A stretch of DNA of 13,444 nt, taken from contig JBILRW010000036.1 of NCBI GenBank assembly GCA_044372405.1, positions 1 to 13,444 on the forward strand, written 5' to 3'. The stretch is from CANGYM01 sp044372405. GTDB lineage: Bacteria > Pseudomonadota > Alphaproteobacteria > JAJTHO01 > CANGYM01. The position numbers and the translations under genes were made by a program. Shown in pieces: positions 1 through 6,493 of this stretch. Position 1 is the first letter of the stretch. Each line of letters begins with the position of its first letter. The notes under the pieces are model-generated. The model was not told where the DNA came from and did no database searches. It was given only the letters and a program-made list of their open reading frames with translations.

Positions 1-888
1 TTTTTGGCCAAAGATCCCCCGACGGACAGTGTGCTTCGCCCAGGTGATCCGACGCTAACCGTGCGAAAAAGCCAGTCCATCGGCCTTTCGGGGGATTTGC
101 GCCCGTGGGTTTTTGCCGGCATTGTGGCCCTGTTTATTCTGGAATTGCTGGCGGTTGTGATGCTGCGTTTTCGCCGCCCAGGCGTGGCGGTGGCAGCACT
201 CTTAATGGTTTTTTTGGGGTTGCCAGCCCAGGCGCGGGATGTTCAAATCGGGTATGTCCTAACGGGACAGGCCGCCCTGGATCAGGCCAGTGCCAAGGGA
301 CTTCAGGTGCTGATCCAGGAAACCCTGACCCGCACCAACATGCCCATGGACCCAAGGCCCGTGCCGTTATCCTTGACTGCCGCCCTTTCCGATTGGACGC
401 CCGTGATGATGGTGTATTGGCCGCTGACGGGAACTGTAGCGATGGATGAGGGGCTGGCCCAGCGTCTGCGGTCCTATACGGCGGGGGATGGGCTCCTGGT
501 TCTGGATACACGGGGGGGGGATAATTCGCTTCATTATCAAACGCAAGTGGTCTCGTTGCAGCCCCTGGCCCGGGTGCTGGGCTTAACGCCACTGCGTCCC
601 ATTGCGGAGAATCATGTTGTCCACCATAGTTATTATATTCTGCCCAAACTGGGGGGATTGTGGCCGGGTCTGAATGCCTTGGCCGCTGCGCCCCAGGGCA
701 CCGAAGATCCCGTTTTTAGCCTGATTGTCCTCGGCACTGACCTGGCAGGGGGACTACTTTCTGCCGATGGCGCCGTGCGGGAAACCAGCATTCGCACCGG
801 CATTAACCTGATGATGTACGCGGCCACCACCACCTATAAAGACGATCAAATCCACATTGATGCGATGATGAAACGGTTAAGGCCGTAG
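1..888 (+). CDS. DUF4159 domain membrane protein, C-terminal part (5' end outside window)
   Basis: The frame is open from base 1 and the first Met-like codon (TTG at 4) has no ribosome binding site, so this is the 3' end of a longer gene. The visible 295 residues begin with a hydrophilic stretch. Two hydrophobic segments follow at about residues 34-56 and 60-76, separated by FRRPG and ending in an ALPAQARD-like junction, and then a globular domain. That domain resembles DUF4159 (VQIGYVLTG near its start, a GDGLLVLDTRGGD segment, and a C-terminal RTGINLMMYA helix). In alphaproteobacteria such domains usually end large proteins of about 900 residues with BatA-like and von Willebrand-type N-terminal regions; that part is not visible here. 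The function of the family is unknown, and a membrane location with an exported C-terminal domain is inferred. A run of nine G lies in the coding sequence (512-520) and another starts in the stop codon (888-896). Confidence 0.75.
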   Translation, partial: FLAKDPPTDSVLRPGDPTLTVRKSQSIGLSGDLRPWVFAGIVALFILELLAVVMLRFRRPGVAVAALLMVFLGLPAQARDVQIGYVLTGQAALDQASAKGLQVLIQETLTRTNMPMDPRPVPLSLTAALSDWTPVMMVYWPLTGTVAMDEGLAQRLRSYTAGDGLLVLDTRGGDNSLHYQTQVVSLQPLARVLGLTPLRPIAENHVVHHSYYILPKLGGLWPGLNALAAAPQGTEDPVFSLIVLGTDLAGGLLSADGAVRETSIRTGINLMMYAATTTYKDDQIHIDAMMKRLRP

Positions 889-998
889 GGGGGGGGTCAG
901 GTAGAGGAGCGGGTGACTGGTTCTCAGAGGGGCCCTAACGATCGCGTTTCTGCTTTTGATTGACCCATTGTCAGCACACTGTCAGGGGAGAGACAACA

Positions 999-2024
999 TC
1001 AGGGATACGCAGCCAGCGTCTTTAACCCCAACTCTGGATCCAATCCAAACCGAATGTTGGCATTTTGAACCGCCTGTCCGGCGGCACCTTTGCCCAAATT
1101 ATCAATAACAGACACCAAAATTGCATCCCCCTGGTGATACCCCGCAAAGGCCCCCAGACGGCACATATTGGTGCCAGAAACATACTTTGTGGCCAGATGT
1201 TCTGCCTGATGGGTGACATGCACAAAAGGGGCGCTTCGATAGGTCTCTTCCAGAGTTTTCTGTATGGATACCAGATCGCCCCCCCGAACGTAAATCGTGG
1301 CCAGCATGCCCCGTACCATGGGCATCAGGTGGGGGGTAAAGGTCAGGCGCACGCCTTCAGACGCAGCAACATTACATTCCTGCAGAATTTCCGGATAATG
1401 CCGGTGATGCCCCAGGCCGTAAGCGGAAACATTCTCGATGCGCTCCGCCGCTAGCAAGGCCAGGGATTCTTTCCGCCCTGCGCCACTGATACCGGATTTG
1501 GCATCAATAATAATGTCTGTTTCGATCAATCTCTGACGCAGCAACGGGATTAACGGGAGCAAGCTGGCCGTGGGGTAACATCCTGGATTGGCAATCAGGC
1601 GGGCGGCTTGAATATCCTTTTCATACCACTCAGACAGACCGTAAACGGCCCGTTTTTGCAAATCTTTGGCCAGATGAGACCCATACCAGTGTTCATAGGT
1701 GGCCACATCGCGCAGCCGAAAATCCGCTGACAAATCAATAATCACGCAGGATTCTGGTAGAGATGCCATCATCGCCTGACCCGCCGCATGGGGCAAGCAG
1801 GAAAACGCAACATCCACATCCTGAAAATTCACATCCCCCATCTTGACCAACGCTATGTCGGATCCCAAATGGGGAAACACATCGGCCAAGCGGGCACCAG
1901 CATTCTTTTCCCCCGTCACCGCCACAACACGAAAAACAGGATGGTTGAACAAAAGACGCAAAACCTCCGCCCCCGTGTACCCGCTGCCACCCAAAACAAC
2001 CGCGCGAAGGGTTTGTAATGTCAT
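999..2024 (-). CDS. argC: N-acetyl-gamma-glutamyl-phosphate reductase
   Basis: ArgC makes N-acetylglutamate 5-semialdehyde by NADPH-dependent reduction of N-acetylglutamyl phosphate, the third step of arginine synthesis, in the cytoplasm. The 341-residue product has the family's normal length (long form, about 330-350). The N-terminal NADP-binding loop GGSGYTGAEVLRLL is at residues 12-25. The catalytic cysteine is C149 in IANPGCYPTAS, and the conserved HRHYPEI is at 207-213. SGISGAGRK (178-186) is also typical. The ATG at 2024 is preceded by AGGA (2033-2036 on the opposite strand) at normal spacing. The gene stands alone, convergent with the DUF4159 gene (110 bases between them, no clear terminator) and divergent from the lipoprotein gene. 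The upstream region holds two short inverted repeats that could be operators. No other arg gene is in the window. Confidence 0.96.
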   Translation of the reverse strand: MTLQTLRAVVLGGSGYTGAEVLRLLFNHPVFRVVAVTGEKNAGARLADVFPHLGSDIALVKMGDVNFQDVDVAFSCLPHAAGQAMMASLPESCVIIDLSADFRLRDVATYEHWYGSHLAKDLQKRAVYGLSEWYEKDIQAARLIANPGCYPTASLLPLIPLLRQRLIETDIIIDAKSGISGAGRKESLALLAAERIENVSAYGLGHHRHYPEILQECNVAASEGVRLTFTPHLMPMVRGMLATIYVRGGDLVSIQKTLEETYRSAPFVHVTHQAEHLATKYVSGTNMCRLGAFAGYHQGDAILVSVIDNLGKGAAGQAVQNANIRFGLDPELGLKTLAAYP

Positions 2025-2066
2025 GATTTTTTTCCTGGTAAGGGCATCTTTAATCCTTTCAATAAC

Positions 2067-2080
2067 GCGTTCTTGAACGC
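2067..2080. repeat. Inverted repeat upstream of argC (GCGTTC-TT-GAACGC)
   Basis: Six-base arms GCGTTC and GAACGC are separated by two bases, 43-56 bases before the argC ATG. This is the right place for an operator or leader structure of argC. No regulator can be named from the sequence. Confidence 0.45.
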
Positions 2081-2102
2081 ATCCTGGGGCATATCAGCTA
2101 CG

Positions 2103-2119
2103 GATTCATAACATGAATC
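2103..2119. promoter_or_regulatory. Inverted repeat GATTCAT-AAC-ATGAATC, possible argC operator
   Basis: Perfect seven-base arms with a three-base centre lie 79-95 bases upstream of argC. On the argC strand the centre contains an extended -10-like TGTTATGAA, so a bound protein could block transcription. The pentamers ATTCA and TGAAT are those of ARG boxes, but they occur in reverse order, so I do not call it an ArgR site. No convincing -35 is visible. Confidence 0.35.
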
Positions 2120-2145
2120 AAATTAACAGATGATACACCCTTTTC

Positions 2146-2161
2146 CCAAAAATATTTTTGG
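2146..2161. repeat. 16-base perfect palindrome CCAAAAATATTTTTGG
   Basis: An uninterrupted AT-rich palindrome lies between argC and the possible small ORF at 2179. It could be a protein-binding site; with no loop it is a poor RNA hairpin. No known consensus is recognised. Confidence 0.5.
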
Positions 2162-2178
2162 CTTCCTTCACGGGACAA

Positions 2179-2256
2179 ATGTTACAGCGCGCCGGTTCCC
2201 TGATTGGTTTTCTCGTGATTGGTTTTATCTTGCCCCTACCCCCTCGTTTCGGGTAG
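2179..2256 (+). CDS. Possible small hydrophobic peptide, 25 residues
   Basis: ATG at 2179 is preceded by GGGA with short spacing (2172-2175). It opens a 25-codon frame that reads MLQRAGSL, then a hydrophobic core IGFLVIGFILPL, then PPRFG, with TAG at 2254-2256. The core is long enough to enter a membrane. It contains an 11-base direct repeat TGATTGGTTTT (2201-2211 and 2216-2226) that produces the doubled IGF. The stop lies in the 3' arm of a terminator-like hairpin (2234-2258) followed by five T, so translation could influence the hairpin as in leader-peptide control. The lipoprotein ATG follows 48 bases later. The frame could equally be chance in a non-coding leader or small RNA. Confidence 0.28.
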   Translation: MLQRAGSLIGFLVIGFILPLPPRFG

Positions 2257-2263
2257 GGTTTTT
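2234..2263 (+). terminator. Rho-independent terminator-like hairpin in the lipoprotein leader
   Basis: Arms CCCTACCC (2234-2241) and GGGTAGGG (2251-2258) form a GC-rich eight-base stem with a nine-base loop, followed by TTTTT (2259-2263). The T-run is only on the + strand side. As there is no annotated + strand gene upstream after argC, the hairpin should end either a short transcript (the small ORF or an sRNA) or attenuate the lipoprotein gene that starts at 2305. Confidence 0.6.
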
Positions 2264-2304
2264 AGTGAAGATTTTTTTTCCCGTGATGTTATAAGGTAAT
2301 TCCT

Positions 2305-3024
2305 ATGGTGCGCTCTTTACGTTTGTTTGTGGCGGTGGCCCTGGTTGGTTTGGTGGCTGCTTGTGCGACGAAGCGGGCCGATACCGTCCAGCCCAGTGGG
2401 TTTTTGGACAAGGATCTGTACGCCAAAATGCAGTCCAATACGGATGATACCCGGGCACTGCGGATTTATAAGAGTGCCAATGCCAAAAATCCAGCCTATA
2501 TGAAGCGTTTTACCAAAGTGTTGCTGAATCCCATCGTCGTTTATTTGGATGACGATAAACTCAAAGACGTTGGTCACAAAAATGCCAAAGTTATTGCCGA
2601 TCAGTTTTTTGATAAGGTGACAAGGGAACTCTCCAAAGACTTTACCATGGTTAACACCACGGGTCCCGATGTTTTGGTGATTACTGCGGCTATTACCAAT
2701 TTAGAAGAGCCCAACCCCACCATGAATGCCATTTCCAGTGTGATGCCTTTGGCGGCGGTGACGTCCACAGCCTATAGCTATTTTTCCGACGAACCCAGTT
2801 ATGAAGGCCAAGTGGCCGTTGAAGCCAAACTCATGGACGGCGGCACCGGTGAAATTCTGGTGGCGGTCCAGGACCGTCGTTTGGGCGGCAAGGGTGTTGG
2901 CGAAAAAACCCTGGATTCCTGGCATGATGTTGAAAAGGCTCTGACGTTTTGGTCCCAGGCCACCCGTCGCAGCCTGTGTGAATTACAGGGTCGCACCGGC
3001 TGTGTTGCCCCCAAGATTGACTAG
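2305..3024 (+). CDS. DUF3313-family lipoprotein
   Basis: A 239-residue protein with a lipoprotein signal: a short positive start, a hydrophobic stretch at 5-19 and lipobox LVAAC with the acylated cysteine at C20. The mature part begins with QPSGFLDKDLYAKMQ (29-43), which matches the GFL-D-Y-L opening of DUF3313. It continues with a region of alternating strands, including NPIVVYLDDD and VLVITAAITNLEEPNP, and a late segment around EAKLMDGGTGEILVAVQDRR that is typical of this family. It has no known enzyme motif. An envelope location, probably the outer-membrane inner face, is inferred; the molecular role is unknown. ATG at 2305 has AAGG at 2293-2296 with eight bases spacing. purN follows after 17 bases, so the two may share a transcript. 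Confidence 0.82.
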   Translation: MVRSLRLFVAVALVGLVAACATKRADTVQPSGFLDKDLYAKMQSNTDDTRALRIYKSANAKNPAYMKRFTKVLLNPIVVYLDDDKLKDVGHKNAKVIADQFFDKVTRELSKDFTMVNTTGPDVLVITAAITNLEEPNPTMNAISSVMPLAAVTSTAYSYFSDEPSYEGQVAVEAKLMDGGTGEILVAVQDRRLGGKGVGEKTLDSWHDVEKALTFWSQATRRSLCELQGRTGCVAPKID

Positions 3025-3041
3025 GCACGGGTTCTGAGCGA

Positions 3042-3641
3042 ATGAAAACCCTGGGTGTTTTGGTTTCGGGGAATGGATCGAATCTTCAGGCCATTCTGGA
3101 TGCCTGCGCCCAGGGGGTGATTGCCGGCCGTGTGGCGTGCGTTATTTCCAGCAACGCCCAGGCCTTTGCCGGGGAGAGGGCCAAGAAAGCCAGCGTTCCC
3201 TATTATGTTCTGCCCAAATTAACGGCGGAGGAAAGGGATGATCACATCACCGCCCTTTTGAAAACCCACGGGGTGCAGGGGGTGTGTCTGGCGGGGTATA
3301 TGCGGCTGTTAACGCCGGGGTTTGTTGAAACCTGGTGGGATCATCTCCTAAACATTCACCCCAGTTTACTGCCATCGTTTAAGGGGCTGCATGCCCCCCG
3401 CCAGGCCCTGGACGCCGGGGTTAAGGTCACAGGCTGCACGGTTCACTTTGTCCGTACCGCCATGGACGAGGGCCCCATCATCACCCAGGCCACGACGCCC
3501 ATTTTTGCCGATGATACCGAAGAAACCCTGACCGCCAGAATCCACGCCCTGGAACATCGCAGCTATGTTCGCGCCCTGAAGGATTATTGCGAAGATCGTT
3601 TGATCATCAGGGACGAAAAAGTCAGGATTGGGCACGGCTAA
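3042..3641 (+). CDS. purN: Phosphoribosylglycinamide formyltransferase (GAR transformylase)
   Basis: PurN transfers a formyl group from 10-formyltetrahydrofolate to GAR in the third step of purine synthesis. The 199-residue length fits the family. The N-terminal phosphate-binding loop VSGNGSNLQAI is at residues 8-18. The catalytic triad is visible as N104 and H106 in NIHPSLLPSF and D142 in MDEGPII. GLHAPRQALDAG (115-126) is the usual substrate-loop region. The gene lies 17 bases after the lipoprotein gene and has only a weak ribosome binding site (GAGCG). It lacks the purM partner that often sits upstream in proteobacteria. It ends against a hairpin shared with lpxD. Confidence 0.96.
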   Translation: MKTLGVLVSGNGSNLQAILDACAQGVIAGRVACVISSNAQAFAGERAKKASVPYYVLPKLTAEERDDHITALLKTHGVQGVCLAGYMRLLTPGFVETWWDHLLNIHPSLLPSFKGLHAPRQALDAGVKVTGCTVHFVRTAMDEGPIITQATTPIFADDTEETLTARIHALEHRSYVRALKDYCEDRLIIRDEKVRIGHG

Positions 3642-3678
3642 ACCCTTTTTTTCTTAGGGCGTGTCATCTTTTAAAAAC

Positions 3679-3696
3679 AAAACGCCTGGCGTTTTT
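3679..3696. terminator. Bidirectional terminator between purN and lpxD
   Basis: AAAACGC (3679-3685), loop CTG and GCGTTTT (3689-3695) make a seven-base stem. Read on + it ends in five T for purN; read on - it is followed by TTTTGTTTTT for lpxD. It lies between two convergent stops (3641 and 3704). Confidence 0.7.
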
Positions 3697-3703
3697 GGAT
3701 ACC

Positions 3704-4729
3704 CTACGAAACCAACTTCTTCAGATACGCAATTTGTTTCAGGAAATCCCGCATGGGTATGGCGGGGCGGCCGCCCACGGCTTGGTGATCGGGGATGTCA
3801 CGCATGACGCCGCTGCCGGCGGCGATTTTGACGTGATGCCCGATGGTGATGTGGCCCACCATGCCTACTTGGCCGCCGATGTGGACGTGGTGGCCTATGG
3901 TGGTGCTGCCGGAAATGCCCACCTGGGACACAATAATACTGTTTTCGCCGATGCTGACGTTGTGACCAATTTGCACCAGGTTATCAATCATGGTGCCGCG
4001 TCCGATGACGGTATCTGGGCCCGCGCCCCGATCAATGCAGGTGTTGGCGCCGATGTCCACATGATCTTCCAGAATAACCCGACCCAACTGGGGAATCTTC
4101 GTCGGCCCCACCCCATGATCAAAGGACGGCGCAAAGCCAAACCCTGCCTGGCCAATCCTGGCCCCCGAATGCAGAACCACGTGATCCCCGATCAGGGCAT
4201 GGGTCACACTTACTTGGGGAAATAAACGGCAGAACGACCCCAGACGGACCCCCTCCCCGATATACGCCTGGGCCATAATCACCGTGTGATCCCCGATCTC
4301 CGCGCCGTTTTCGATAATGACCTGGGGGCCCAGGTAGCAGGCTTTGCCGATCTTCGCCCCCGCCGCCACGATGGCTGAGGGATGCTGAAAAGATTCCTGC
4401 GGCCATTCGGGCCCAGGATAGAGTAAGCTCGCCGCTTTGGCATAGGCCAAATAGGGTTGATCCGTCACCAGGGGAATCGTGTGGGGCGGAAGGTCAGGGG
4501 CCACATCGGCCTCAACAAAACACGCCCCGGCCCGGGTTGTGGCCAAATGGGAAACATATTTCCGGTTACTCAAAAACGTCACATCGGTGGGGCCCGCGTG
4601 GGAAATGGGGGCCACATTACTGATGCGAAGATCCAAAGAGGACCCTTCCGGCAAAACAGCCCCCGTGGCGGCCGCGATCTCGGCCAGAGACACACTGTCT
4701 TTTTTGGGGAAAAAGCGGGGATCAATCAT
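3704..4729 (-). CDS. lpxD: UDP-3-O-(3-hydroxyacyl)glucosamine N-acyltransferase
   Basis: LpxD adds the second hydroxyacyl chain, from acyl-ACP, to UDP-3-O-acyl-glucosamine, the third step of lipid A synthesis. The 341-residue length is typical. An N-terminal uridine-binding domain (about 1-105, with DVTFLSNRKY at 49-58) precedes a left-handed beta-helix built from hexapeptide repeats (about 115-310, such as AKIGKACYLGP, AEIGDH and TTIGHH). The catalytic histidine is H256 in QIGHNVSIG. A C-terminal helix (MRDFLKQIAYLKKL) ends the protein, as in the family. AAGGA lies about 11 bases before the ATG. lpxD usually sits with fabZ-lpxA-lpxI-lpxB; here it is turned around and separated from lpxI by prmA. 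Confidence 0.96.
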   Translation of the reverse strand: MIDPRFFPKKDSVSLAEIAAATGAVLPEGSSLDLRISNVAPISHAGPTDVTFLSNRKYVSHLATTRAGACFVEADVAPDLPPHTIPLVTDQPYLAYAKAASLLYPGPEWPQESFQHPSAIVAAGAKIGKACYLGPQVIIENGAEIGDHTVIMAQAYIGEGVRLGSFCRLFPQVSVTHALIGDHVVLHSGARIGQAGFGFAPSFDHGVGPTKIPQLGRVILEDHVDIGANTCIDRGAGPDTVIGRGTMIDNLVQIGHNVSIGENSIIVSQVGISGSTTIGHHVHIGGQVGMVGHITIGHHVKIAAGSGVMRDIPDHQAVGGRPAIPMRDFLKQIAYLKKLVS

Positions 4730-4743
4730 GGGAATCTTTTTCC

Positions 4744-4772
4744 TTGGGTTTCTTCGGCCTTCCTTCTATAAA
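4744..4772 (+). promoter_or_regulatory. Candidate promoter of prmA-lpxI-lpxB
   Basis: TTGGGT (4744-4749), 17 bases, TATAAA (4767-4772). The -10 is good and the -35 weak. It would start RNA near 4779, leaving about 16 bases before the prmA ATG and no clear Shine-Dalgarno. Its -10 overlaps that of the opposed lpxD promoter. Confidence 0.35.
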
Positions 4773-4793
4773 ACGCTGAAACCCTTTTGGCAA
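4765..4793 (-). promoter_or_regulatory. Candidate promoter of lpxD
   Basis: On the - strand TTGCCA (4788-4793, five of six consensus bases) and TATAGA (4765-4770) are spaced by 17 bases. The predicted RNA start near 4758 leaves a leader of about 29 bases that contains AAGGA. Confidence 0.5.
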
Positions 4794-4794
4794 T

Positions 4795-5682
4795 ATGACC
4801 CCGACTTTGTACCAGATTCTTTGCGATGTTCCGGCCGCTCAAGCCCCAGTGGTGGATGATTTTTTCAGCCAACGCGCCGCCGCCACCACGTGTTTTGCCC
4901 TCAATGATGAAGATACCGCCTTTCGCATCGCTGCTTTGCGGGATACCCCTTGGCCTATGGAGGAAACCACGACAGCGCTGGAAATCCTCTTCACCGCCCT
5001 GGGCTGGACCCCGTTTCCCACCCTGAGAACAGAAACCTTAACCCCCCGGGACTGGGTGTCTGAAAACCAACAATCCTTTGATCCCATTGCCTGCGGCCCC
5101 TTGGTCATTGAGGCCAGCCACGGCCCCCATGATCCCCGGCTGTACCAACATCGACTGAGGATTGATGCCGCCACGGCCTTTGGCACGGGCCGCCACGGCA
5201 GCACACTGGGGTGTTTACAGGCACTGCTGCATCTGAAACGGCGCGGCTTTCGGCCCGCCTCCATCGCCGATATTGGCACGGGCACGGGGATTTTGGCCCT
5301 GGCATCGGCAAAGTTATGGCCCCAAACACCGATTCTGGGCACCGATATTGATCCCCACGCCATCGCACAATCCCATCATAATCGGCGTTTAAATCATGTC
5401 CCTCTCGAAACCATGTCTTTTCAGCGTTGCCCGGAAACCCACACGTATGTGCCGCCCCGGGACTTGGTGCTGGCGAATATCCTGGAGGGGCCCCTGTTTC
5501 GCCTGGCCCGGGATCTCTCCGCCATGGTGGGTGTGGGGGGGTATTTGATTCTCAGCGGTTTTTATACCTATCAACAGGTCCGGCTGCGGCGGGTTTTTGG
5601 GGCCTTTGGGCTGCACCACCGCACGGGCTTTGTCAATCAACGGTGGCAGGCCCTGGTGCTGCAAAAGGTGCATCATGGATAG
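4795..5682 (+). CDS. prmA: Ribosomal protein L11 methyltransferase
   Basis: PrmA methylates ribosomal protein L11 using S-adenosylmethionine. The product has 295 residues, a usual length. The N-terminal substrate-binding part (1-about 85) is diverged, followed by the linker DWVSENQQSFDPI (86-98). The methyltransferase domain shows AFGTGRHGST (128-137), SAM loop DIGTGTGIL (159-167), acidic GTDID (182-186) and DLVLANIL (223-230), then LSGF. The ATG at 4795 is the only start that gives the full N-terminal domain, although no good ribosome binding site precedes it. The stop overlaps the lpxI start by eight bases, so translation is probably coupled. prmA here occupies the upstream place that lpxA often has before lpxI. 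Confidence 0.93.
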   Translation: MTPTLYQILCDVPAAQAPVVDDFFSQRAAATTCFALNDEDTAFRIAALRDTPWPMEETTTALEILFTALGWTPFPTLRTETLTPRDWVSENQQSFDPIACGPLVIEASHGPHDPRLYQHRLRIDAATAFGTGRHGSTLGCLQALLHLKRRGFRPASIADIGTGTGILALASAKLWPQTPILGTDIDPHAIAQSHHNRRLNHVPLETMSFQRCPETHTYVPPRDLVLANILEGPLFRLARDLSAMVGVGGYLILSGFYTYQQVRLRRVFGAFGLHHRTGFVNQRWQALVLQKVHHG

Positions 5683-6493
5683 GCCCATCACCGCCATCCT
5701 AGCTGGACAAGGATCTCTGCCAACCCTGCTGGCCAGTCATTTGGGGCCTGAGAGCTGCGTTGTGATGACTTTTGAGGGCCAGCCCCCCCCTATCTTACCC
5801 CATCCCGACATTCCCCATGTTGTGCTGCCCATGGGGAAAATTCAGCGGATTGTGGATACCCTGAAGAATTTTCACGTCACCCGGGCCGTTTTTGCCGGTG
5901 GGATGCAACGCCCGAATTTGTCCGATATGGCCGTGGATCTGCGGGGGGCCAAGGTCCTGGCCAAACTGGCCCTGCGCCGCGCCCGGGGGGATAATGCACT
6001 TCTTTCTTTGCTGGTGGAGGAGCTGGACAAAGATAACATTACCGTGGTGGGGGCCCATACTGTGCGACCGGATTTAACGCCAGAGACAGGCCTTTTGGGG
6101 AAACACAAACCGGATAAAGCCGCGCAGGAAGACATCGATCTGGGTTTTGAGCTGCTGGCGGCTCTATCAGACTTTGACATGGGGCAGGCCGCCATCATCC
6201 GCGAAGGACAAATTTTAGGCATTGAGGGCATTGAGGGCACCGACGCCCTGATCCGTCGCCTGGCCCCCTACACCCAAAAAAACCGAAAGCACAAGGCTGT
6301 TCTGGTCAAGTCCCCCAAACAAGGTCAAGACTTGCGCCTGGACATGCCCACCATCGGCCCGGAAACTCTGAAACTTATGGCCGAAGGCAATTTGGCTGGC
6401 ATCGCTCTGCGGGCCGGCGCGACCTTGGTTTTGGACCGTGAAGAGGTCATCACTCTGGCCGATTCCCACAAAATGTTTGTGACGTGTTTATGA
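5675..6493 (+). CDS. lpxI: UDP-2,3-diacylglucosamine diphosphatase, LpxI type
   Basis: LpxI hydrolyses UDP-2,3-diacylglucosamine to lipid X and UMP, the fourth lipid A step. It replaces the unrelated LpxH in alphaproteobacteria and some other groups. The 272-residue product begins MDRPITAILAGQGSLP. Further family motifs are VFAGGMQRP (72-80), RGDNALLS (104-111), GIEGIEGTDALIRR (182-195) and KSPKQGQDLRLDMPTIGPET (212-231). D223 lies where the catalytic aspartate near 225 of the Caulobacter enzyme is expected. I chose ATG 5675 because AAGG lies six bases before it and the protein then aligns with the family; the frame also extends upstream to 5597 inside prmA. Codons for IEGIEG are a nine-base tandem repeat (6221-6238). 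The stop overlaps the lpxB ATG. Confidence 0.96.
   Translation: MDRPITAILAGQGSLPTLLASHLGPESCVVMTFEGQPPPILPHPDIPHVVLPMGKIQRIVDTLKNFHVTRAVFAGGMQRPNLSDMAVDLRGAKVLAKLALRRARGDNALLSLLVEELDKDNITVVGAHTVRPDLTPETGLLGKHKPDKAAQEDIDLGFELLAALSDFDMGQAAIIREGQILGIEGIEGTDALIRRLAPYTQKNRKHKAVLVKSPKQGQDLRLDMPTIGPETLKLMAEGNLAGIALRAGATLVLDREEVITLADSHKMFVTCL

Noticed and set aside
889..998. RNA gene or terminator between DUF4159 gene and argC
   Set aside because: Only short repeats such as TGTCAG twice and a weak four-base stem are visible; nothing folds into a tRNA or a terminator with a T-run.
2103..2119. ArgR (ARG box) site for argC
   Set aside because: The pentamers are in the order ATTCA...TGAAT, the reverse of the ARG-box arrangement TGAAT...ATTCA.
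3587..4225. 212-codon open frame on the + strand across purN end and lpxD
   Set aside because: The frame is antisense to the LpxD hexapeptide repeats, whose periodic codons produce a repetitive glycine/alanine/aspartate/histidine shadow protein.
4839..5363. 174-codon open frame on the - strand within prmA
   Set aside because: Antisense to conserved methyltransferase motifs; composition is a serine/arginine-rich shadow with no recognisable domain.
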